Source of the DNA: Warburgia ugandensis
Taxonomy: Eukaryota > Streptophyta > Magnoliopsida > Canellales > Canellaceae
DNA: 64,000 nt
Direction of reading: 5' to 3'
NCBI GenBank assembly: GCA_035236585.1
Contig: CP141127.1
Coordinates: 49,862,001-49,926,000 of the forward strand
Both the position numbers and the translations under genes were made by a program. The notes below the pieces were generated by a model that made no database searches, was not told the origin of the DNA, and saw nothing but the letters and a program-made list of their open reading frames with translations. Shown piece by piece: positions 37,031-46,452 of this stretch. How positions within the stretch are numbered: the stretch's first letter is position 1; the number at the start of each line of letters is the position of its first letter.

Positions 37031-38507
37031 AGCTGTTGACTGGAATAGAGAATGACCAGAGAGAGAAAATAAAAGGAAAGGGGTGGGGACGGGTTTTCTC
37101 CTTCTAACCCAGCCTAGGAGAGATTGCCCCTTACAGGTTGTGTTCTGCTTTAAAGCTCCCTACCTTACTAATTTGGTTCTCCCCCTTCGGAAACTCACCA
37201 AACTTTGCATGTTTCCATTCTTCTTCAATATTCACTTCCTTAATCAATTACGCATGTGCCTTTTGATCCTTGATGATGATCTAGTCCACTGATTTGATCC
37301 AAGCCATTTAATGGCCAATTTAGTTGATCTGCACCATACAAAATGCAATTAGATTCACCTCGATCATACCTTAATCCACGGATTAGTTCTGAATAATCAT
37401 CTGAACATTGATTTTGACAAATTAATGTTTTGATGTTCAATTAAAGCTAAATTCAAAATCAAGCTAAATTTTGCAAATTTGAATAGTTAAATGATCTAAT
37501 TGAATGCTAAATTAGGGGTATTTGGACTAAAATTTAATAGTTAACAACAAACTATAGCATGGATTTACATTAAAGTTGTTCTTAAAACCCCTACCTAGAA
37601 TTGAGCTTTCAACCGCTATTTTGAAAGAATAAAATTTGTTCCCAAAGGCTGCATTTCCACCTTCAACTGAACACCTCTCTTCTTCCTCCAGCTCCCTTGG
37701 GAGGCTGATCATTCACTAGTCTCCTCTCCCCTATCATCTTTAATTCATTGCTTAGACTTCTCTCTAGATCTTCTCTATTTTTTCTCCTCGGATTAGCATC
37801 CTAAATTTAGCTGCTCTTCTCCTCTCCCATATTGATAGCATGCATGGGCCAAAAATTTCTTAACTCAGCCCATTTCCCTCCTCTTTTATACACTCTGCTT
37901 TGTTTTTGTGGCCGGTAGTCCACAAGGTGAAGCCTGTTGCCACTGCCCTATGAAAACACATGGTTGCTAGTTTCTTATTGTGAAACTTGCCTAGTGGCTT
38001 CAAATGTCCAATAAAACTCCTTTATTTCTAAGGAATTGCAATTGCACCTTACCTCTTTGTGTGTTTACAATTGGTCCCAAATTAATACTAACTTCCTATT
38101 TGATATCTAATGGCAATCATATCTTACTACATGATGGTCAATTCCCACTTGCCCTTATTTGCCAATAGTTCTCACTCTTGTAATTCATGAAATTGCTTGC
38201 CATTTAATCATCCAATGGTAGATCTCCTTCTTAATCCGCCTTTCCTTATACATTGATTTATGCATCAATATCTTTTCCCTTAGGTTAACTCTGCCAATGG
38301 GCCTGGATGAAAAAGGAGGTTCTTGCGTCAAGTGCCAGCCTATAAGGAAGAAGTTGAAGATGATTTTTTATTACTTCTTTCCTACTTGCAAATGAATATG
38401 CATTTGTATATTAGTTTGTAAGTAAGAAATGAAAATCATCTCCATCTTCTTAAAAGTATGGCAACCCTAACATGACATGAATCGAAAATTGACATTCCCT
38501 CATGTTA
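37031..38507. other. Insert of unknown origin ending in two hairpins
   Basis: The sequence character changes sharply at about 37,030: less A-rich, and GGGGTGGGGACGGG near 37,080. No protein is recognised. At the right end are an imperfect inverted repeat at 38,357-38,444 (arms of ~36 bases starting GATGATTTTT) and a perfect 11-base inverted repeat CCCTAACATGA / TCATGTTAGGG (38,465-38,475 and 38,500-38,510). The RTE copy starts directly after. This may be a fragment of another LTR or DNA element. Confidence 0.4.
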
Positions 38508-40351
38508 GGGCGTTCCCCATCAGATTTCGGGTGCAGTGAAAATTGGGCAAGGGTTGGTAGGGCATTCTGCTAGAAATGATGTGCTACATCAAACCCAAGT
38601 GTAGTGGAAAATGGGCAAGGGCTACTAGAGCCTTCTCTCAAAAGTGACGAGCTGTATTAGAACCTAGGTGCAATGAAAAGTGGGCATGGGTTCATACCAT
38701 AGAGGGTGAGAAGTGTGCAGGTAAATAAAATATATCAAGAGCATAAAATTCATAGCTCCACATGGAATATAGGGATATTGATAGGTAAGAGTTTAGAGTT
38801 GGTTGATACGATGATACATAGGAGAGTCAACATTGCTTGTCTCCAAGAAACCAACTGGAGAAATCAATGGGTATAAACTCTAGTGCATAAGAAAGGACAA
38901 TAACAAAAATGGCATAGGAATAATAGTAGATAAAGAATTAAACGATAAAGTTGTGGATGTTAAAATAATTAGTGATAGCATGATAATAATAAAACTTGTT
39001 ATAGGAGAGCAAATCATAAACGTTATAAGGGCATATGCACCACAAGTAGTGTTAGAAGATATAATTAAGAGACAATTATGGAAAGATATGGAGGGAGTTA
39101 TGCAAGAAATTCCCAACACTGAGGGGATATTTATAGGAGCAGACTTAAATGACTATGTAGGAAAAGAAAAGGAAGGATATGATATGATACATGGAGGGTA
39201 TGGTATAGGAGAATGAAATGAGATGGGGTAAACTATACTTGACTTTTGCTTTGTCATATAACCTGGCCATTGCAATTACATGCTTTAAGAAGAGGGATGA
39301 ACACTTAATAACCTTTAAAAGTGGACTTCGTAAAAGCCAAGTAGCTTTTTTCTACTTAGGAATACTGAAAGATCAATGTGTAAAGATTGTAAGGTGATAC
39401 CCAGTGAGAGTTTAAGCTCACAACATAGGTTAATGGTTATGGATATCTATATTAAAAGATAGAAGAAAGGAAATGAACTTAATAGGTATAAAAAAAACTA
39501 AGTAGTGGAACTTAAAATGGAAAGAAAATAATCTCATTCACAAATAAGTTGATGGTAGAAGAAAATTAGAACTATGAAATAGAAGTAAACACCATTTGAG
39601 TTAATATGGTTATGTCATTAAGAAAGAGGCAAAAGATGTCTTAGGAGTATCTAAAGGTAAAAGGCAATTAGTAAAAGAAACATCGTGGTGGAGTGAAACA
39701 GTGCAAATTTTTTTGAAGAAAAATGGGTGGTTTTAGAGCATGGCAGAAGGCTAGCAATAATGAAAAATATGAATAGTATAAGAATGCTAAAAAGGTTGAT
39801 AAGAGAACAGTAAGTGAGACTAAACTTAACGCATATGATGACCTCTATAATAAACTAGGAATAAGAGAAGCTAAGAAAGATGTGTTTAAACTTGCAAAAA
39901 TAAGAGAATAGAAGGGTAAGGACTTAGATCATGTTAGGTGCATTAGAAGTGATGATCAAAGGGTACTAGTCAAAGATGACGAGATCAAACAAAGGTGGGA
40001 AACTTACTTTCAAAAATTATTTAATGACAATGGCTCGAGAATATAGGGATTGAAAATACTGTAAACCTAAATAACATTGGATATTATGGATATGAATGTA
40101 GGATTAGAATACTTGAAGTAAAAGAGGACTTGAAAAAGATGAAATCAGGAAAGGCCATATGGGAGATGCTGGCATAGTTTGGTAGCAATTTAGAAGAATA
40201 AAGGAGACATACAGAGCTGTAATAATTATCAAGGGATCAAACTTATGAGCCACACTATAAAAATTTTTGAAAGAGTGATTGAGAAGAGGCTATGGCATGA
40301 GACAAGTGTATCAGAGAACTAATTTGGTTTCAAGCCTAGGAGTTCTACCAT
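38508..40351 (+). pseudogene. RTE-type LINE, second copy, 3'-truncated
   Basis: Same family as the LINE at 28,688. The 5' untranslated region has about three tandem monomers (starts near 38,508, 38,560 and 38,628) before the endonuclease region. Endonuclease phrases include IINVIRAYAPQVVLED (39,016), MQEIPNTEGIFIGADLND (39,100) and, after frameshifts, SSQHRLMVMDIYIKR (39,415). The reverse transcriptase N-terminus (LKKMKSGKA near 40,133) runs into two internal deletions relative to the other copy: ~38 bases near 40,156 and ~100 bases near 40,185. It breaks off at about 40,351, inside the PGRST segment. The catalytic FADD region and the tail are missing. Confidence 0.88.
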
Positions 40352-41224
40352 CAAACTTATAAGTTTGATGAGAATGAGAGTTATTGGATAAGTAGTGATG
40401 ACATATGAAATTATTATGAGAAAATCATGACCATTTGGGGAATAGGTTAAGACACTTACAAAACTTATCAATTATTTGTTAAGTGTACATGTTGAGTTAA
40501 GAAAGCAAAGATAGGGTCATATAAATTCTAAGAATGATATGGAAGTTGACCGAGCAAAGATTGAAGATAATAGTGAAATACAAAATGACTATGATAGTTA
40601 GAGAAATTTATCTCTTATTGATTGTATAGCATACTATAAGGTCATTCTTTTAGTATAATCTTATCCTTGAGTACATGAACCAAGCAGAGATAAATTACTT
40701 CCAAATATTGGAAGATTGTTATAAAGAATAATAGTTGAAATTATAGAATCCAATCAATATGTCATTTTGGTAAATAGTCTAAGGACTATACATGTTAGAA
40801 AAGATATGTCAAAACTTGTATAAGTTGAAGGGGAATGAGGATGAGCAATAGAAGTTAGAATGGAAAAATATGAAGTATTGAAAGATTGGTGAAAATGAGG
40901 AGTAGAAATTTAGTATACTAGTCAAGTGATATAGAAGATTTTGAAACAAAAGGATAACTCAGTTAAGAGTTATTAATCCTTTTGGAAACTCTAGCAAGAA
41001 TCAGCTTAAGTGATTAATGCATTAACATTATTAGCGAGATGTGTGTTTATGACCCAAAAATGTGATTCTGTTTTGAAAGAGAAGGTGATGTGAACTATGA
41101 ATGAAAGGAAATAGAGGTTTCTTTAAGTGGCAAGGCCACATGAGCAAACTTACCAATGAGTTAATGAAAACTCATAAGTTGAAATGCAAATTTCGAGGAC
41201 AAAATTATTATAAGGGGGAGAGAT
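40352..41224 (+). other. Rest of the internal domain of element C, with relic polyprotein end
   Basis: The internal domain resumes with TTTGATGAGAATGAGAGTTA at 40,365, the same phrase as at 36,979, so the 37.0-40.35 kb block is an insertion. No long frame is seen, but 41,189-41,221 translates as NFEDKIIIRGR. This matches the conserved C-terminal end of plant chromovirus polyproteins (FEDK-I-RG-type) immediately before the polypurine tract. The element therefore descends from a coding Ty3/gypsy element. A polypurine tract AAGGGGGAGAGA lies at 41,212-41,223. Confidence 0.65.
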
Positions 41225-41606
41225 TATAATAACCCCAAATTTTGTAAATTGATTGAGAAAATCAATTTAGTTTGAATTTTTAGAATTTCTGGGCTGGAAT
41301 ATTAGGTTATTGGAAATTATCTTTTTATAGAGATTAAAACACAATTTAAAACTTAGAAATTATGAATGTACTTGAAAAAACCTATCGAAATGACACTAAG
41401 TATGTTCAATTCTGAGTTAAAATGAAAAATCCCTATTTTTCTTCATTTTTATGAAAAAAGGAAAAAATGGTAATTTTACCCATGACCGAGATCTAAGACA
41501 TCAATATTTAGAATGTACTTGCAAATACAATTCCAATGCTAGTAAGTATGCTCATTTCCAAGTTCAAGAGAATAAAATAGATTTTTCTCCATAAAAGACC
41601 CATAGT
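41225..41606 (+). repeat. 3' LTR fragment of element C
   Basis: Starts TATAATAACCCCAAATTTTG (TG terminus changed to TA), directly after the polypurine tract, and aligns with the start of LTR D at 52,745 and LTR E at 61,094. It contains two U3 boxes (41,394 and 41,538). It breaks at about 41,606 in CCATAAAAGACCCATAG, where a different minus-strand element begins. Confidence 0.85.
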
Positions 41607-43279
41607 CAATCATTTTCCAAATCAAAACCAAAGCATACAGCTCACCAACAAGAAATCATATGCTAGTCATAACTAGAGCATATCAACTCCCCAACAGGCA
41701 CTCTATGCCAATGAAAACCAATCAGCAACACGATTATACTATAAGCACCTAGAAGCCTGCTAATGTCTCATGCACGCACCACCCTCTTAGGCCGCCCTCA
41801 TCGGGTACTCACAATTATAGATCGTAAATTGAATTCTGATTACTCGTAAGAGAATAATCTCACATAATATTATACATCACAGATATCCTAGTGAAACTCA
41901 ATTACTCAGTGCTAGCAGTTCATAAGACTAAGGAACTATGAACCTCAGTCGTAGTTTGGCTAATGTTTTCCCATCATAGTCTCAATAACTATCTCTCTAT
42001 CATTCAAGGTATTGTGGTAAAGGAAATTCACTTCTTCTAACCATAACTCATGCTATAGATGTTTGCAACAAACGATGAGTTCATAAACATTCTGAATTTA
42101 TGTACAATGATTCATGGTGTTCCTCTCTGTTCATGAAGTATACGAGAATGCTATCTATCAACATAATCATGGCTCATCTAAATCACATTTCAAGATTCAA
42201 CCCCTCATATCAATGCATCTATTAGTGTATTAGTTCCACCAATTGGCACCATTTAGAACTCGTAACAATCATAACAAGTTCTAGAAATCATCTTAAAGAT
42301 GTCATATTCAAAATCCTAGGCTGGTTACAACCAGTCCTCAATCAATCTCCACAAACACCATGCACTATCTAGAGTTGATCAAATAGATCATCAATATACT
42401 ATTGAGAATATAAATTCTCTATATTCTCTCTAGCACCAGCTCAGTTTGGCCATCCTATATGGCATTCTATGTAAATAGTATTATACCTAATGCCAAATCC
42501 ACTTGAAAAATCATTCTCTTATGGCAATATCATGAAAATTCCTCATGCAATACTGCAAAATCTTGCACATCATCTTTGTGCCCAATTTAGGGCCACTAAT
42601 AGTCCTCCTTTATCGAACAAACAAGAATCAAACTTGGCACCCTCTGAAAAAGTACTGCACTACCTTCAAGGTAGGATCAACCAATCCATCCGAAAGATGA
42701 CATCATAATCCACCATATCTATTAGGATGAGATCATTGTTCATCATCTCTCTCTTACTAGGCTCATAGGTACCTCTTAAAAGTACTCATTAACCTCAAAT
42801 AACTCTCCCTCTAAAGTCATAATATCTAATCGAAAGGATAACACATCCAGGGATGACTAAGCATAATGCCAAAACTTAAAATGAAAGAAAGATTGGGTCC
42901 TGGATCAAAGAGGATCATAACATGCCTACCAACAATAAGGAAAATACTCTCCACTATCTAGTTTGAAGCCCGTGCTTGCCTCGAAGTAGTAGCAGAAACT
43001 CATCACTGCTAATGTGGGCCATCTCGGGCCTGATCCCAATGTTAATCTGTCTAACTCTCCATCCACTGGTACAGTCTCTAATGTACTGATTCACCATAGT
43101 CAAGCATCTAAAGGATTTCTATTGCAATGGAAGTTGCTGATACTATTGCCGCTAGTGTGGCATCTACAAATTGTAAGACATAACTGTTTAGGTACTTGCC
43201 CTTGCAAGTAACACACCTCTTCAGCCTATAACCATTCAAATACGGTGGAGCTGTCTAATCTCTTTGCTTTAAAGTAGCC

Positions 43280-43281
<2 letters not shown>

Positions 43282-43321
<40 letters not shown>
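43282..43321. repeat. (CT)20 microsatellite
   Basis: Forty bases of uninterrupted CT dinucleotides, a likely length-variable site. Confidence 0.97.
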
Positions 43322-43325
<4 letters not shown>

Positions 43326-43604
43326 CACCATCATTAGAATCCTCACAATTACAATTTTAATATCTTCACTTCAACCATTTCATTTCATGTTACTAATTAA
43401 TTATTTTATGGTCATATTAGTCAAAATCAATTGCAACTTTGTTAATCTCACATCCAGTGAAACTGATCTTTCATGGTAACCATCATTATTAGAAACCACA
43501 ATTTCATCACTATTTGTGTTGAATGTAAATCAATTATAATCAATTTCCTCTCGCCCCATTCACTTCATTTGTCTTTCTTCATAGTTGATTCATTACGTAA
43601 TCTT

Positions 43605-43945
43605 CACTATTGAATGATTATTCTTATAAAATAGTTCCCATGTTAAAATCCTCACAATAAACATTCTCTTCTCACTAATCCTGGTCATCAGTAAAAAAAA
43701 ATTATTTTTATTTTTTATGTACAAGAACTCATTAATTTTCATCTCATAGCTTAGAAAATTCATCCACAAGAACACTATTGAATGATTATTCTTATAAAAT
43801 AGTTCCCATGTTAAAATCCTCACAATAAACATTCTCTTCTCACTAATCCTGGTCATCAGTAAAAAAAATTATTTTTATTTTTTATGTACAAGAACTCATT
43901 AATTTTCATCTCATAGCTTAGAAAATTCATCCACAAGAACACTAT
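43605..43945. repeat. Near-perfect tandem duplication, unit ~168 bp
   Basis: The segment starting CACTATTGAATGATTATTC at 43,605 repeats at 43,773; CACTAT occurs a third time at 43,940. The only difference I see between the two units is one A in a poly-A run. The 87-residue minus-strand frame across it simply repeats itself. Such identity inside old decayed sequence means the duplication is young. Confidence 0.93.
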
Positions 43946-45050
43946 GACCTTATTTTCATCAAATAAATCCCCTTTTCAATGTTTAGGTTAATACAATACT
44001 TATCTAACTTTCTTGAGTTCTCATTAATTGTAATCATTCTTGATCCTTCATCATTGTTCTCATACTACAGTTATTGCCATAGTTGTTAAGTCTTTTCAAA
44101 AGTTTATACATTGTGTCCAAGTTAGAGCTTGAACTTATTCGCTAAGATTTTGTATTCATGCTCCAATTCTCCACTCATCTGCTTTTCTTTCTTGTCATTT
44201 AGTAATCATCCTTATAAAATAGTTGTCATACCCTTCTACATTATGCATCTCCAATTCATAACTAGAACTGTCAAGAATCATTAAATATGCATTTACTTCT
44301 CAATCATAACTAGATGTCAGTATTTCTGTGTATATATAACGAATAATTCATTTTCATTCCCTCAATCAATAATTCATTTACATAAGTAGATCAACTACCA
44401 CTGATTTTCCTAATACCAAAATTTATCCATTGAATGTATCCACAATATACACAAACTAATGTTATAATTCTCTGAATTTTTCTTGAGTTCTCTCCCATTG
44501 TGATTATTCTCTGCCCTCTTTTCATTATAATGAAAATATTATTGTGCAATAGTCTTCGTAATCATTAGGTTTATACGCATCGTTAAAATTAAAACTTAGA
44601 TCCTTTAAAAGTTGTCCCATGTGAATAGATCTATCTATGATAAAGTTTTCATTCAAACATACTAAATTTGTACTCTTATACTATTGTTCCTTACTCTTAA
44701 GAACTATACTAATTTTGTAAGAGTACTCTTCTTACTCATACCAAGACTAAAAATCTATTATCTCTTTAGAATATGCCAACCCTTATGGGTTGCATCTAGT
44801 GTCACTGTTGCATCAGTTGACTGAGGTTTTTTGCATCATGCTAGCCACGAAGTTCATCATCTGACTCTCCTGTTCAGATGGCTCAGCAGAGGGGTTTATT
44901 GTCCTCTAACTCGTCCTCTTAGATGGAATTCTTCCCTTCATTACAAGATCCTTTTATGAGTTACTCTTGAACTCATTAATCACACATCTTACTTTTGAGA
45001 TTGCTTAAGACTTTACTCAAAGTGACTGGCTGTGAGTGGATTGAACCTGG

Positions 45051-45062
45051 GTTCTGATACCA
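45051..45062 (-). other. Primer-binding site of the minus-strand gypsy element
   Basis: Minus strand TGGTATCAGAAC, one base off the TGGTATCAGAGC initiator-Met site, two bases from the LTR end at 45,065. It fixes the orientation of the element: internal region to the left, 5' LTR to the right. Confidence 0.85.
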
Positions 45063-45064
45063 AC

Positions 45065-46452
45065 TGTGATGACCTAGTTTTTTCTAACACATTTTAAATA
45101 CAAAATACATAGACATAACAAGATTGATCTCTAATAAAAATGATTTTTAAAGAGTAAACAAAAGCGAAAGGATCTTTTCTTTTCACTTTGAAAAACCACG
45201 AGTGTCATTTTTCTTTTCTCAAAATAAGGATTCTCGGTGAAATAAGCACTCATTTCTACCAAAAATTTAGCAGAGTTTCCTTTGTTTTTTAGACATATGA
45301 CATTTAACACATGTCATTACAAAGCACCTGATAAATATTCATTGACATTTTAAGACATAAATGGATACTCTATCTCCTTTTCATACATCTAACAAAATAA
45401 AAACAATTTACATCAACAAAACACACCCAAAACCTCCACAGCACAACCCAACTACATAAGTCTTCCAAATTCCCATTATTACATAAATTGCAATCTCTTT
45501 CTTATCGGATACCATAACTTCAATTCAAAAACCAATTCTTACTTGTCCTTTTTGTCCAAAGTTTCCATTGGCTCACTTCATCAACAAGCAACCCCTATTC
45601 CTTGGGAGTCCTCTGTTCTAAAATAATGTCAACATGCTAGACCTGCTACTATTCTCTGTATCTCAGGAATTGCAAACCCAAGTAATGCCTCAGCAAGGAA
45701 TTGCTTGTGTAGGTGGAATAAGATGCAATTTTATATAAACAAAATCATGATAATTTTATATAAATCAATTTGTCCATGCTGAATTATGCAAACACAATTC
45801 AATTATCATTTCACTTGAATCATTCAACATTCATCAAAATCATGAATCCATGCCAAAATGGAAGAAATACCAATGCATTAGGACAAAACACATTCTTTAA
45901 AATGCAAAGTATGCAATTAGATGTCAAACTTATAAGTCATTTACATTTTCTGATACTAGTTTTCACTCTTACACACCATTTCACATATCAAATACCAACA
46001 CATTGTTGTGTGTATTAAGTACATAATAAGCAATATTATCTTTATAGGGCAATGAGTTGGCACAATGGGTTAAACCCAAAGACACACCTCAAGGCTTTGC
46101 TCCTGAGTGACCAGTAGCTTATCTAGCCTGAAGGCCTGCCCACATCATAACAACCCCTCAGAATGTGTCAAACTCCTCAAATAGTGTGGTTAAACTCTTA
46201 GGGACAAGTAGCTTGTCCAGCCAAGAATCGGCAGCTTGTCCAGCCCGAAGGCCTGCCCACATCATAACGACCCCTTAGAATGCTTGAAACTCCCCAAATA
46301 ATGGGACTAAACTCTCAAGGACTAGTAGCTTGTCTAGTTAGGAACTGGTAGCTTGTCCAACTCAAAGGCTCGCCCACATCATAACGACTTCGTTGCCCAC
46401 CCACATCATAACGACCCCTTTTGCTCATACGAGCCATTTCACAATTTCCTGG
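45065..46452 (-). repeat. 5' LTR of the minus-strand gypsy element, first part
   Basis: The plus strand begins TGTGATGACCTAG, the complement of an LTR end in GGTCATCACA. It shows the same landmarks as LTR A in the same order: ATCTCAG followed by a TGCTTG segment at 45,660-45,710, then short repeats AGCTTGTCCAGCC ... GCCCACATCATAACGACCCC at 46,105-46,430, repeated about four times. It is interrupted at 46,452 by a solo LTR and resumes at 49,213. Confidence 0.65.
46105..46430. repeat. Short imperfect repeats (GCCCACATCATAACGACC family)
   Basis: Phrases AGTAGCTT-TC-AG and GCCCACATCATAACGACCCC recur at roughly 46,137, 46,253, 46,371 and 46,397, with AGCTTGTCCAGCC versions between them. They lie in the LTR part that corresponds to the 'contracted' repeats at 20,280-20,560 of LTR A and 27,680-27,800 of LTR B. 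Confidence 0.75.

Larger units (their letters stand above)
41607..45064 (-). pseudogene. Decayed Ty3/gypsy internal region (minus strand)
   Basis: Read on the minus strand from the primer-binding site at 45,062: a gag-like start MKGRIPSKRTS near 44,940, then much unreadable sequence, a decayed Cys-rich stretch near 43,215 and a protease-like MILFDPGPNLSF near 42,920. DLILIDMVDYDVIFRMDWL follows (about 42,680-42,740; chromovirus protease end is usually DVILGMDWL), then PYRMAKLSW near 42,450. Further phrases to 41,700 match the plus-strand relic at 59.4-61.09 kb. All frames are interrupted many times. It also contains a (CT)20 tract and a 168-bp duplication. Confidence 0.65.

Noticed and set aside
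43593-43856. 87-residue minus-strand frame with an internal protein repeat
   Set aside because: The repeat is just the 168-bp DNA duplication; there is no family resemblance.
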